Below, piece after piece: positions 17,176 to 25,155 of a DNA stretch of 64,000 bases. Position numbers and translations under genes: made by a program. The notes beneath the pieces are model-generated. The model worked only from the letters and a program-made list of their open reading frames with translations. It was not told the origin of the DNA and did not search any database. The stretch's first letter is position 1, and every line of letters starts with the position of its first letter. Source of the stretch: Streptomyces sp. SolWspMP-5a-2 (GTDB lineage: Bacteria; Actinomycetota; Actinomycetes; Streptomycetales; Streptomycetaceae); assembly GCF_900091845.1 (NCBI RefSeq), contig NZ_FMCI01000044.1, positions 62,001-126,000 on the forward strand. The letters are read 5' to 3'.

Positions 17176-17382
17176 CTACCGGGACCGGCACCAGCGGTGC
17201 CCGCACTCGATCAGCGCCGGATTCGTCCATGCGTGCACGAAGTCCGGCGGGCAAGCCGACGGCTCGACCTGCAACTCCTCCTCGAGCGCGCTGATCGCGG
17301 GGTACGACGGCCGGTCGTGAACCTCGCAGCGCCGAGCCGCGCGGCGCAGCAGCGCCTCCACGGGTCCGGGCAAGCCCCTCAT
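17176..17382 (-). CDS. Small hypothetical protein with terminal Cys/His
   Basis: A 68-residue protein whose ATG 17382 overlaps the upstream stop as ATGA, so translation is coupled. A basic N-terminal helix is followed by an acidic segment (SALEEELQVE) and the C-terminal motif ACPPDFVHAW then ECGHRWC, which could hold a metal. It is the last gene before the terminator at 17045-17078. The family is unknown. Confidence 0.6.
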   Translation of the reverse strand: MRGLPGPVEALLRRAARRCEVHDRPSYPAISALEEELQVEPSACPPDFVHAWTNPALIECGHRWCRSR

Positions 17383-17990
17383 CCGGCGGCTCCCCCGGGC
17401 CGGGGCTGCGGGGTGCACGGCTGGTGGGCAATCAGGTCCAGATGCGCCCTCCATTCGCCCTCTGGCGGAGGCGTGTACCAGTACACCCGGAGCTCCGAGC
17501 ACTGCGGCCAGAAGTGGGCGTAGGCGCGGCGACCGTCCGCGACTGTCCCGTCGCAGACCCAGCGGGGTTCGTCGTTCCCGCAGGACGGACAGACCGGTCC
17601 TCCGCCCCCGCGCCCGCTGGAGTCGACCAGGTGCTCCTGCCACGCCGTCCAGTCGACGGACCGGTCCTCGTGAGCGGCCGGCAAGGAGACCGCGCTGAAC
17701 GCCCACCGCGTGTACAGCCCGCGCCAGCGCTCGATGCCGACAGGGCTTTCACCATCGGCGGCCTCGTCCCAGAGGATCCAGCAGCCGGCCGCGCGGTACG
17801 CGGCGCGTACCGCCTCGAGGGCCGGAGCCAGCAGCTCGGGGCTGGCCTGGCCCCAGGAGCGTGGCGAGCCGTGGAGGAGCCGCCACACCTCGTACTCGGT
17901 TCCGTCCATCCAGCCCGCGCAGTAGGCGGTCTCAGACACCCCTGACATGGCGTCGGCCAGCGCGCTCTGCTCGGGAGCCAGGGCGGTCAC
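17379..17990 (-). CDS. Hypothetical Trp-rich protein with zinc ribbon
   Basis: A 203-residue protein starting at ATG 17990, overlapping the previous stop. It is rich in Trp and acidic residues (WMDGTEYEVWRLL, CWILWDEAADG). A ribbon-like segment near residue 138 (CPSCGNDEPRWVC) is followed by beta strands. It is coupled at both ends to its neighbours. I do not recognise the family; it reads as a cytoplasmic globular protein. Confidence 0.6.
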   Translation of the reverse strand: MTALAPEQSALADAMSGVSETAYCAGWMDGTEYEVWRLLHGSPRSWGQASPELLAPALEAVRAAYRAAGCWILWDEAADGESPVGIERWRGLYTRWAFSAVSLPAAHEDRSVDWTAWQEHLVDSSGRGGGGPVCPSCGNDEPRWVCDGTVADGRRAYAHFWPQCSELRVYWYTPPPEGEWRAHLDLIAHQPCTPQPRPGGAAG

Positions 17991-18454
17991 GGTCGCTCCC
18001 GGAAAGCAGGGCAGACGCAGCGCCGTGACGACTGGACGCTCAGGCCGGCGATCGTCTCGGTGACGCGCACGGACAGGTTGCGCAGGCGAAGTCCCTCAAC
18101 GGCGCACTGAGGCTCGGCGAACGCGGTCATGGAGCCAAGGGCCCGCAGCAAGTTGGCGGCTTCCTCGATCACGGCGGAGGACGGCGTCCCCTGGTCCTCC
18201 CACGGCTCGTGTCCGGCCTGTACGCGCCGGAGGACCGTGCGGGCCACGCCGTCTTCGACCCCCAGGCCCTTGGCGAGGTTCTGGTACCGGTCGAGGCCGG
18301 CTCTGGCCTGCCGCGCCGCGGCTTCAACTTCGGTGTGCTCTCTGGCCATCCGCTCGCGCAGTCCGGCGAAGGCTGAGAAGTCGAGGCCGGCAAATTCCGG
18401 CTCGCGGGAGGCGTGCCGTTGGAGAACGGGCGGGTTCGGCAGGCCATTGATCAT
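17987..18454 (-). CDS. Hypothetical helical protein
   Basis: A 155-residue protein starting at ATG 18454 with GGAAGG upstream and overlapping the previous gene by ATGA. Residues 25-90 are long helices with charged faces (LRERMAREHTEVEAAARQARAGLDRY), suggesting a coiled-coil. The tail is more beta-like with a Cys pair (RRCVCPAF). The function is unknown. Confidence 0.6.
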   Translation of the reverse strand: MINGLPNPPVLQRHASREPEFAGLDFSAFAGLRERMAREHTEVEAAARQARAGLDRYQNLAKGLGVEDGVARTVLRRVQAGHEPWEDQGTPSSAVIEEAANLLRALGSMTAFAEPQCAVEGLRLRNLSVRVTETIAGLSVQSSRRCVCPAFRERP

Positions 18455-18915
18455 GGCGTCCACCTTCCGCTCGGTACGAGTGCGGCTCGGATGGCGCGCG
18501 GCGTGACGATGAGGCGTCGGCCGAGCTCCATCATCCGCACCTCCATGGCGGACAGCAGTCGGTTCCTCTCGGAGAGGTCGCGCAGGGACCGCTGTTGGTC
18601 GCAGTGCCACAGCAGGTGCATCTCCTGGTCGGCGGCTGCCGCTACGGTCTCTGGCGAGGCGTCGGGGTCGACGAGCAGCCGGGCCCGCCACGGCGAGCCG
18701 ATGTCGTCGCCGACTCCGTACGCGGTGTAGCCGCGGTCGAGGCGCCAAGACAGCCAGAACTCGGAGAACCGCATCGGGTGACTGGTCTCCGGGTCGGGAA
18801 AGGTGATCTTCGCTTCGCTGTTCGTGACGTACTCGGGATCCCAGCCTCGCCCCTCAAGGGTGGTGGAGAGCCGGCCGAGGAAGTCCTCCTGGTGATGAAC
18901 GGCAGGGGTGAGCAT
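18451..18915 (-). CDS. Hypothetical protein
   Basis: A 154-residue protein starting at ATG 18915. The central region (ITFPDPETSHPMRFSEFWLSWRLDRGYTAYG) looks like a small alpha/beta domain, followed by a helical C-terminus (LSERNRLLSAMEVRMMELGRRL). It is the second gene of the set after the lipoprotein gene. The family is not recognised. Confidence 0.6.
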   Translation of the reverse strand: MLTPAVHHQEDFLGRLSTTLEGRGWDPEYVTNSEAKITFPDPETSHPMRFSEFWLSWRLDRGYTAYGVGDDIGSPWRARLLVDPDASPETVAAAADQEMHLLWHCDQQRSLRDLSERNRLLSAMEVRMMELGRRLIVTPRAIRAALVPSGRWTP

Positions 18916-18933
18916 GCGGGCCAGTATGACCCG

Positions 18934-19269
18934 TCACGCGTGGGACAGTTTGCCCTTTTGATCCGGGCAGTAGACGGCGACGGCGGCCGAGAGCAGCGCC
19001 GCTGACTCCCGGTCGGAGAATCCCTTCCTGGCGTAGGAGAGGGCGCTGGCGGCCGAGCCCGCTTTCAACTGGTCGCAGAGGTCGCGCCCCTCGGAGCCGA
19101 GCGTGCCGGCGAGCTTGTCGGTGGGGATCCCGCCGAAGTCGTCGGGGTCCGCCGCGGCCACGGCGTCGGCGTAGCGCTTGTCGCTCTCGGACGGGCTGCT
19201 GGAACAGCCGACGAGGACCAGGACGGCGAGGCCGGTTGCGGCTACGGCTGCGGGGAGTGTGTGTCGCAT
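18934..19269 (-). CDS. DUF732-like lipoprotein
   Basis: A 111-residue protein starting at ATG 19269. A signal peptide (hydrophobic core AVAATGLAVLVLV) ends in the lipobox LVGC at about residue 22, so it should be anchored outside the membrane. The mature part (DKRYADAVAAADPD, RDLCDQLKAG, AAVAVYCPDQ) matches the short two-cysteine DUF732 pattern known from actinomycete secreted proteins. It follows a strong terminator and probably has its own promoter, which fits an accessory cargo gene expressed in the lysogen. Confidence 0.75.
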   Translation of the reverse strand: MRHTLPAAVAATGLAVLVLVGCSSSPSESDKRYADAVAAADPDDFGGIPTDKLAGTLGSEGRDLCDQLKAGSAASALSYARKGFSDRESAALLSAAVAVYCPDQKGKLSHA

Positions 19270-19340
19270 GCAGGCGATGGTGCAGCCACGTGAGGGGGCT
19301 TGCGGCCGGTATGGCCAAGTTGTGACCGCGCGTCCGCCGC

Positions 19341-19374
19341 GGGCGCCCGGCGACGGGGAGGCCGCCGGGCGCCC
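19341..19374 (-). terminator. Perfect 12-bp hairpin after the methyltransferase gene
   Basis: GGGCGCCCGGCG at 19341-19352 pairs perfectly with 19363-19374 around a 10-base loop, 106 bases after the methyltransferase stop. It separates that gene from the lipoprotein gene. Confidence 0.7.
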
Positions 19375-19479
19375 CTCTGCGGGGGGATGTTCAGCCTGAC
19401 AGGACACCGGGCACGGCAGGAACGTTTCCGCCCCTGCTTCACCCGTCCGTGTCACCGGCCCCTGGCCACCCCGCGGGCT

Positions 19480-20211
19480 CTATGCGGCGACGAGTTCGAT
19501 GAACCGGTCGCGGGCAACCCGCCAGTAGGTCGCGGACTGCTCGATCCCGATGAAGCTGCGGCCCTCGAGAAGTGCGGCGGTGCCGGTCGTGCCGCTGCCA
19601 GCGAACGGGTCCAGCACCAGTCCCGGCTCCGGGACGATGCGGACCAACTGCTGCATGACGTCGAGGGGCTTCTGGGTGATGTGCACGCGGGCGTTTCCCC
19701 GCGGCTGGCTGCCGGTGAAGTGGCCAGGCAGGTAGACCGGCTGGTTGCCCGGCACCATCGCGCCGTTGCTGCCCCAGACGATGAACTCGCACTCCTGGCG
19801 CAGGCGTCCGGGCTGGGGGCGGGCGATCGGCTTGTGCCAGACGGCGACGCCGCGCCAGGTGTAACCGGCGGCCTGGAGGGCGTCGGTGGTGGCTGGGAGC
19901 TGGCGCCAGTCCGTGAAGACGAGCGCAGCGCCGCCGGGCCGTGTGAGGCGGTAGGCATGGGCGAGGATGAGGGACAGCCACGCAGTGTAAGAGCGCTGGT
20001 CACGGTTCTCGCCAGTGAAGTCACCGAGGTCGAACCCGTGGTTGCGGCCGCCCTCAGTGAGGTACTTCTCGCGGGCTGTGCGGCTCGTGCGCTCATGCAT
20101 GGTCCGGCCGCCGGAGTTGTAGGGCGGATCGCAGATCACCGCGTCCACCGGGTCTGTGAGCGCGGGCAGGACGGTGAGGGCATCGCCTCGGTGGAGCTGC
20201 CAGGAGGGCAT
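19480..20211 (-). CDS. Site-specific DNA methyltransferase (beta-class, N6-adenine/N4-cytosine type)
   Basis: A 243-residue protein. I start it at ATG 20211; an upstream GTG would add 18 residues. Motif IV is DPPYNSGG at residues 28-35 and motif I is DPFAGSGTTGTAA near residue 207, the C-terminal motif I order of beta-class enzymes. It should use S-adenosylmethionine to methylate an exocyclic amino group in a specific sequence. No partner restriction gene lies nearby, so it looks like an orphan phage methylase protecting phage DNA from host restriction. It is flanked on both sides by strong hairpins and so forms a single-gene unit. Confidence 0.88.
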   Translation of the reverse strand: MPSWQLHRGDALTVLPALTDPVDAVICDPPYNSGGRTMHERTSRTAREKYLTEGGRNHGFDLGDFTGENRDQRSYTAWLSLILAHAYRLTRPGGAALVFTDWRQLPATTDALQAAGYTWRGVAVWHKPIARPQPGRLRQECEFIVWGSNGAMVPGNQPVYLPGHFTGSQPRGNARVHITQKPLDVMQQLVRIVPEPGLVLDPFAGSGTTGTAALLEGRSFIGIEQSATYWRVARDRFIELVAA

Positions 20212-20346
20212 GCGGTACTGCCTCTCGTGCGGTCGCGTACGCCGGTGGCGAGCGAGTCGGTGCACGGCCCCGGACGGGGCGCCCTCGAGCAGTTCCCGGT
20301 CATGATGCGGTTCAAGGTGCCCTGGTGAGCACTTCTCACCGCACGC

Positions 20347-20386
20347 GGGAGCGGGCGCCCAGCCAGGTGGCCAGGCGCCCGCTCCC
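20347..20386 (-). terminator. Perfect 13-bp hairpin upstream of the methyltransferase
   Basis: GGGAGCGGGCGCC at 20347-20359 pairs perfectly with 20374-20386, just past the stop of the next gene to the right. It should end leftward transcription from the 20.4-22 kb genes and so isolates the methyltransferase. Confidence 0.7.
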
Positions 20387-20397
20387 CTGCCCTACGT

Positions 20398-21288
20398 TCA
20401 GGTACCCGCGACGGCGACCGGGTTGTCTCCGACCCAGCCGATCCGCGCGTCGACGTTGGCCTCCGCGGTGCGGCGCCGCACCTTGTGCGTCAGCTCCGCC
20501 AGGCGACCGGTCTTCGTCCGGCACCGCTGCTGCGCCCCGGCATCGCAGCTCTCGCACTCGATCCGCAGCTCCTCCTCCTGGACGGCTGCGTCCCGCTCCC
20601 GTCGGCGCCGTTCCTGCGCCGTCTTCGATTCCCATGACAACAGCAGGGACTTGCGCACGCCGGCCATCCCCTCGGGGTAGGTGACCGTGTTCTCCGCGTA
20701 CGAGGCGTCGCGGGCCAGGAGGAGGAGCTGGTTCGCGGTGGGGATGATCGCCGGGCCCCCGTACGTCTCGCGGTCGGTGTTCATCGCGGCGGCACCCCAT
20801 CGGTCGCCGGCCGCGAAGCCGGTGGCGAGGGGGACGTCGCCGTCGATGATGCGGGCGATGCGCTGCAGGCGCCCAGCGCGGTCCCGCAGGGTGGTTGCCT
20901 CGCGGCGCAGGCAGTCGATGTCGTCGGCGAGTTCGACCGGTGTGTCCGGGGTTTCGGCGGCGCGCGCGAGCTGGTCCAACCAGACCGCCGCAGCGGAACA
21001 GTGCACGGCCAGTTCGTCGAGCGTGATCCGGTCCCCCGCTGACAGATGGTCCGTTGAGGCGTCGGAGGTGTCCTGCTGGCCAGGCAGAGGACGGTCCGGT
21101 GCGTCGACGATGGCGTGAATCCGCATCCCCTCCTTTCCGCGGGCGCGCCGCTCGACCGGACGCCCCACTACACCGAGCGCAGTAGCTGCCGCCTCCCAGG
21201 TGCGCCGAGCGGCATCGATGTCGGCGGACGTGACGGAGAGTTCGGCGCGGCCGTCATCCGGCAGCGGACCGTACGAGGTAGTGATCAT
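20398..21288 (-). CDS. Hypothetical protein with C-terminal phage zinc-binding motif
   Basis: A 296-residue protein starting at ATG 21288 after AGGGGA. Most of it is helical. The C-terminus has CESCDAGAQQRCRTKTG followed by HKVRRR, the C-x2-C / G-x-x-C / H arrangement of the small zinc domain that also occurs in the products of 46850-47155 and 47168-48181. Such tails often bind nucleic acid or tether proteins. The overall role is unknown. Confidence 0.65.
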   Translation of the reverse strand: MITTSYGPLPDDGRAELSVTSADIDAARRTWEAAATALGVVGRPVERRARGKEGMRIHAIVDAPDRPLPGQQDTSDASTDHLSAGDRITLDELAVHCSAAAVWLDQLARAAETPDTPVELADDIDCLRREATTLRDRAGRLQRIARIIDGDVPLATGFAAGDRWGAAAMNTDRETYGGPAIIPTANQLLLLARDASYAENTVTYPEGMAGVRKSLLLSWESKTAQERRRRERDAAVQEEELRIECESCDAGAQQRCRTKTGRLAELTHKVRRRTAEANVDARIGWVGDNPVAVAGT

Positions 21289-21333
21289 CAGGTTTCCCCT
21301 AGGTGAAGCAGTTCGGGTGTTCGATTGCGGTGT

Positions 21334-21534
21334 TCAGTCGTCCGGTGCCGTGTTGCCGGCGTCGAGCTGGAGATAGGTCCGCCCGCCGTCGTAGGGGCGT
21401 GGGTCGGTCGTGTGGAACGACGCCTCGAGGACGGCGAGGACGGCGCGGGTGGTGGCTTCGTCAGCCGTGATCCGGATGTCGGCGATGCCCGGCAGGAACG
21501 CGCGTTCCCGGCGGGGCCGCGGCTCCCGGGCCAT
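21334..21534 (-). CDS. Small hypothetical protein
   Basis: A 66-residue protein starting at ATG 21534, which shares one base with the upstream stop (TGATG). A basic N-terminus is followed by a beta-alpha segment (IADIRITADEATTRAVLAVLEA) that resembles the RITADE strand found in some phage helper proteins. The function is unknown. Confidence 0.55.
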   Translation of the reverse strand: MAREPRPRRERAFLPGIADIRITADEATTRAVLAVLEASFHTTDPRPYDGGRTYLQLDAGNTAPDD

Positions 21535-21917
21535 CAGGCGGTTCGGTAGGGGTCGCTGGCGCTGATGCGGGCGAGCCACACCGTCAGGGTCGCCTCGTCG
21601 ACGGCGTCGAGGGCCGCCAGCAGGGTGGCCAGGGACTGCCTCATCGCAGCCTCCTTGGCGGTCATCCCGGCGGGCGTGATGCGCATCCGGAGGCTGCCGA
21701 GGACGTCCTCGGCGCTGGGCCGGGCCTGACCGTCTACGGGGTCGGCGCTCCAGGCGCGCCCGCGGAGGGCGCCCCAGGCTGCGCGGGCGAGACCGGTGCG
21801 CATGTGGTGAACGTCGGTGCCCATGCGGGCGACGAGGTGGTGGAGTTCGTCCATCGAGCGGACGGTGCCGCCGTGGTCGACCCAGTCGGTGCGGTCGCTG
21901 GTGTGCTGGTGGTCCAT
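21534..21917 (-). CDS. Hypothetical helical protein
   Basis: A 127-residue protein starting at ATG 21917. It is mostly helical (MDELHHLVARMGTDVHHMRTGLARAAW) with a beta-like centre (GSLRMRITPAGMTAKEAA). Its RMRITPAG segment recalls the strand of its downstream neighbour. It is coupled by TGATG. The family is not recognised. Confidence 0.55.
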   Translation of the reverse strand: MDHQHTSDRTDWVDHGGTVRSMDELHHLVARMGTDVHHMRTGLARAAWGALRGRAWSADPVDGQARPSAEDVLGSLRMRITPAGMTAKEAAMRQSLATLLAALDAVDEATLTVWLARISASDPYRTA

Positions 21918-21930
21918 GGTTCCTCGGTGT

Positions 21931-22161
21931 TCAGAGCGCCTTGATGATCAGGGCGAGGACAACGACTGCGACGATCGCTGCGAGGATCCGCGCCTGGACC
22001 AGGTCGAGCTGGTACGAGACGGGCTGGATGGTCTCGCCGATCGGGTGGTCGCCACCGTGAAACTCGTCGCGATGCCGCTGCCCGTGCTGCTGCGCGCCTG
22101 CCTCGAGCTCGTAGGGGCTCGACTCGGTGCGGCAGCCGGGGCAGACGTACTTGTGGGGCAT
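21931..22161 (-). CDS. Small membrane protein with N-terminal zinc ribbon
   Basis: A 76-residue protein starting at ATG 22161. CPGC near residue 7 and His residues in the next 30 suggest a small metal site. A C-terminal helix (ARILAAIVAVVVLALIIKAL) is a clear transmembrane anchor. The topology would place the ribbon in the cytoplasm. A short set of direct repeats lies upstream of the start. The role is unknown. Confidence 0.6.
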   Translation of the reverse strand: MPHKYVCPGCRTESSPYELEAGAQQHGQRHRDEFHGGDHPIGETIQPVSYQLDLVQARILAAIVAVVVLALIIKAL

Positions 22162-22192
22162 CGTGTGCCTGCTCTCAAGGTCGGGTGCAGGT

Positions 22193-22235
22193 GGTAGACG
22201 AGGACGGTAGACGACCGGTAGATGAGGGCGGTAGA
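22193..22235. repeat. Four short direct repeats (GGTAGA)
   Basis: GGTAGA followed by C or T then G occurs at 22193, 22206, 22217 and 22230, spaced 13, 11 and 13 bases apart. The array lies in the 93-base gap upstream of the 76-residue membrane protein gene. It is close to one helical turn per repeat, so it could be a small binding array, but it may be chance. Confidence 0.4.
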
Positions 22236-22254
22236 TGGCGTCTGACCTGGGCTT

Positions 22255-23406
22255 CTACCTCCTTCCAGGGGTGGGGGCGAGAGCGGCCGGGAGCGGGGTG
22301 TGACTGGTGGTGCTGACGGGGGTCGAGGGGCGCCCCCCGTCGTCCTGCTGGAGCCGCCCCGCGAGCACCTCCACAGCGGCCTCCTCCTCGCCCCCGGCGG
22401 GGGCCCCGCTCTCGCCCCCAGCGGGGGCCTGCGGGGAGGCGTCCGTCCCCTCTCCCGAGGGGCCCGCGGGGAGGTCTGCGGCCGGTGCGTCAGCTGGGGT
22501 GCGGAGACGGTGCAGAGCATGCGCGACGGGCACCCCCAGAGCAGTAACCAGCTCGTCCACGTGGACGCCGTGGGTGGGCCCGGTCCCGGACCCCCGGATC
22601 TGCATCTGCTTCACCGGGATCCCCACCCGGCCACAGTGGGCGCGGAGCACGCTCACGTCCCACGTGTCGGGGACACCCGGTTCATCCAGCAGGTCTCGGA
22701 GGTGGATGCCCTTGCGACCGGCGGCGACCGCCGCGGCTACGCGTTCACACACCGTGCGCAGCAGCCAGTGGGCGCCGCCGCGCACCGCTGCTTCGTCCGG
22801 TGGCCCGTCCGGCTCGTCCACTTCTTCAGCGGCATCCGGCTCACCGTCCAGAGTCTCCTCGCCCCCGTCGTCTTCTCGGGCCTTGGAGCGCTTCTCGAGG
22901 CGGGCTGCGGCCACCGCGGCGGCGCACCAGGCGACGGGCATACCCGGGGCGACGGCGACGAGTTCAGGGACCAGCGCGTGAAGGCCGGCCTGGACGGGTC
23001 GGTGCAGGAAGCACCAGCCGACCCAGCCGACTCCGGCGACCAGAGCCGCCCGGTCCGCCGAAACGGCGAACAAGACGAACCCGCGCTTCGGCGCCTTCGG
23101 CTTCCCCTTCGCGGACTTCGACTTCTCACTCCCCGGCTTCTCGGCCTTCGGCTCCTCCGAGTCCGGCGGCCCCTGTCCGGGCTTCTCCGGCGCCTTGCTG
23201 GCCTCGGGCGCCGGGGCTTCTTGTTCCTTCGTCTCCTCCGAAGACCTGTCCTTCTTCACCGGCGTGGCCGTCGGGACACCGCGGGCCGCCTGGATGCCTT
23301 CGCGCGCGGCGTTGCGGGCGAGCCGGACCAGGATGCGGCTGCCGGTGCCGATGTCGAAGTACACGTCCAGGAGCCGCTGGTACGGCTCGGCCTCGGGCTC
23401 GGTCAT
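22255..23406 (-). CDS. Membrane-associated protein with charged linker
   Basis: A 383-residue protein starting at ATG 23406, overlapping the upstream stop as ATGA. Residues 45-105 form a Lys/Glu/Pro-rich linker. Two hydrophobic segments (about 106-165) look membrane-inserted. Residues about 205-290 form a soluble domain (HWLLRTVCERVAAAVAAGRKGIHLRDLLDEP, then HCGRVGIPV) resembling a small winged helix. The tail is low complexity. It is the last of four or five consecutive membrane-protein genes. Such sets occur on actinomycete plasmids and integrative elements; the specific function is unknown. Confidence 0.65.
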   Translation of the reverse strand: MTEPEAEPYQRLLDVYFDIGTGSRILVRLARNAAREGIQAARGVPTATPVKKDRSSEETKEQEAPAPEASKAPEKPGQGPPDSEEPKAEKPGSEKSKSAKGKPKAPKRGFVLFAVSADRAALVAGVGWVGWCFLHRPVQAGLHALVPELVAVAPGMPVAWCAAAVAAARLEKRSKAREDDGGEETLDGEPDAAEEVDEPDGPPDEAAVRGGAHWLLRTVCERVAAAVAAGRKGIHLRDLLDEPGVPDTWDVSVLRAHCGRVGIPVKQMQIRGSGTGPTHGVHVDELVTALGVPVAHALHRLRTPADAPAADLPAGPSGEGTDASPQAPAGGESGAPAGGEEEAAVEVLAGRLQQDDGGRPSTPVSTTSHTPLPAALAPTPGRR

Positions 23407-23858
23407 GACGGGCTGCCGAGGTTGCCGAGGGTGGTCCGCGCCGCATTGAGGATGATCGCGCCGATGCCACCGGCCTCGACGAAGTACATGCTGGCGGCGA
23501 GGGCCAGCACAGCGGGGATCCACTTCCGCTTCCAGCCGGGCCCGACCGCCAGGAGCGTCAGGGCGATCGCCATGCCGCCGGCGCCGGGATCGTTGAATCC
23601 CGACTGCTGGACGGTCGACGCGGGGATGCTGCCGAGGCCAGTGATGACGTCGCGCCAGTTCCCGCCCGCGGCAAGGCACACCGACCCGGTGACCAGCGCC
23701 CAGCCGGTGATCCTCTCCTTCGTGTTGATGGGGATCCGGTTGGAGCCGCTCACGCCCAGGCACAGGGCGAGGAACATGATCAAGGCGATCCCGGACAGCG
23801 TGATCGTGCCGAGCCAGTTGCCCTTGGCCAAGGCGCCGGGGGCAGCGAGGGTGAACAT
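23403..23858 (-). CDS. Integral membrane protein
   Basis: A 151-residue protein starting at ATG 23858. It has three to four hydrophobic helices (WLGTITLSGIALIMFLALCLGV, ITGWALVTGSVCLAAG, MAIALTLLAVGPGW, WIPAVLALAASMYFV). It overlaps its downstream neighbour by ATGA and probably works with the adjacent membrane proteins. The family is not recognised. Confidence 0.65.
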   Translation of the reverse strand: MFTLAAPGALAKGNWLGTITLSGIALIMFLALCLGVSGSNRIPINTKERITGWALVTGSVCLAAGGNWRDVITGLGSIPASTVQQSGFNDPGAGGMAIALTLLAVGPGWKRKWIPAVLALAASMYFVEAGGIGAIILNAARTTLGNLGSPS

Positions 23859-23871
23859 GTGCAGGGGCCTT

Positions 23872-24960
23872 TCAGCGAGGTCCGGGAGCGTAGAGAACAA
23901 CCGCGAGGAGCGCGGAGGCGAGCGGGATCCGTGCGAGCCACCGCAGGAACCAAGGCTGGTACCTGAAACGGCGGTCGATGGCCCAGTAGAGGCCGCCGCA
24001 CATGCCGGTGGAGGCCACCAGGAGCGCGACGCCGGAGGGATCCAGGCCCGCGTAGTGCCCGTACTGGCCCAGGACGCCGACGAGTTCGTGGGCGATGCCG
24101 GGCGCGTAGCTGGCGCCCATCGCTGTGACGACGGCACGGCCTACGAGACCGCCGGGCAGGATGCTCGCCACGACGTGCGTACCCGAGAGCCGCCAGGCGC
24201 CGTACCCGCAGCCCAGCGCGAGGATCGCGCCAGCGATGCCCACGGCCCCGTGATCGGCCGTGTACAGGCACTCCCCGAGGACGTCGACCGCGCCGATGCT
24301 GTAGCCGACCGCGGCGGCGGTCCCGGTGAACAGGATCGGGCGCATGTAGTTGGTGGATGTGCTGCTCTTGCTGGAGGCCGGGGCCTTCCCCGTGGGGGCG
24401 ACGGCGCCGGGGCGCACATCCGGCTCCTGGGCTGGGGTGCCAGCGGCGTCCGGGGGTTCCGGTTCGAGCTGCTCGTCGCAGATCACGCAGAGGTGAGCGA
24501 CGAGTTCGCCGTACGGCTGGGCATGGACGGGCACCGTGCGCTCGTGCGTGCACTCTGGTTCGGGCGGGTTCGACGCGGGCTTCGGAAAGGGCAGCATGTC
24601 GCGTATCCGGAGGCGGGGCGTGTCGGTGGCGGCCTGCGCGCTCGGAGCCTTGGCCGCAGGGGGCGGTCCGGCCGGAGGCCGCAGTTCCTCGGTGCCCGTC
24701 GGCTCGTGGCGTGCCGGTTGCGAGGAAGGAGGGGCGTCCTCACGGTCCTCCTGGTGGTGCCCGTCGTTCTCGTCGAAGTCGAAGTTGTCCCAGTCGGACG
24801 GGAACGGGCGCGAGGGCGGCGGCGGGGGTGGCGCGATGAAGGTGTCGTCCGGGGCGGCGGACGTACCCGCCGAGCGCGGGGTGAGCTGCACCGGAGATTC
24901 GGGCCCGGTCGGTGTGCTCTCCCCGCCGCTGGTCTCCTCGGTGCCTGACGTGTGGGTCAT
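23872..24960 (-). CDS. Membrane protein with disordered N-terminal domain
   Basis: A 362-residue protein starting at ATG 24960. Residues 1-200 are Pro/Ser/Glu-rich and likely disordered, with one small Cys/His cluster (ECTHERTVPV to LCVICDEQ, about residues 135-160). Residues 210-360 contain five or six hydrophobic helices (ILFTGTAAAVGYSIGAV, IAGAILALGCGYGAW, LLVASTGMCGGLYWAI). It is coupled to the 55-residue membrane peptide upstream by ATGA. Possibly part of a transfer, export or exclusion complex; this is inference from context. Confidence 0.65.
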   Translation of the reverse strand: MTHTSGTEETSGGESTPTGPESPVQLTPRSAGTSAAPDDTFIAPPPPPPSRPFPSDWDNFDFDENDGHHQEDREDAPPSSQPARHEPTGTEELRPPAGPPPAAKAPSAQAATDTPRLRIRDMLPFPKPASNPPEPECTHERTVPVHAQPYGELVAHLCVICDEQLEPEPPDAAGTPAQEPDVRPGAVAPTGKAPASSKSSTSTNYMRPILFTGTAAAVGYSIGAVDVLGECLYTADHGAVGIAGAILALGCGYGAWRLSGTHVVASILPGGLVGRAVVTAMGASYAPGIAHELVGVLGQYGHYAGLDPSGVALLVASTGMCGGLYWAIDRRFRYQPWFLRWLARIPLASALLAVVLYAPGPR

Positions 24961-25124
24961 GACGACCGCACCCAGGTGTCGAGGAAGGCGAATGCGAGGG
25001 CCGCGGCAGCGAGGGTGATCGTGGCCTTTGCCCCGTCCCGGCCGGGCGCCAGCACGGTCAGCGTGAGCGCTCCGGCCAGGCAGAGCATGTACAGGCCGGT
25101 CAGGGCGAGGTGGAGGGTGTGCAC
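24957..25124 (-). CDS. Small two-helix membrane peptide
   Basis: A 55-residue protein with GTG start 25124 preceded by GAAGAGGA. Two hydrophobic helices (LALTGLYMLCLAGALTLTVL and TITLAAAALAFAFL) are separated by a short charged turn (APGRDGAK). It overlaps the next gene by ATGA and follows the DUF2637 gene closely. It is probably an accessory subunit of the neighbouring membrane proteins. Confidence 0.6.
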   Translation of the reverse strand: MHTLHLALTGLYMLCLAGALTLTVLAPGRDGAKATITLAAAALAFAFLDTWVRSS

Positions 25125-25155
25125 AGCGGGGTCCTCTTCGGGAATCGGGCGCGGG

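Noticed and set aside
18933-18942. TCACGCGTG at the lipoprotein stop as a third repressor site
   Set aside because: It is an imperfect copy lying in the last codons of a gene and not near a promoter; probably chance.
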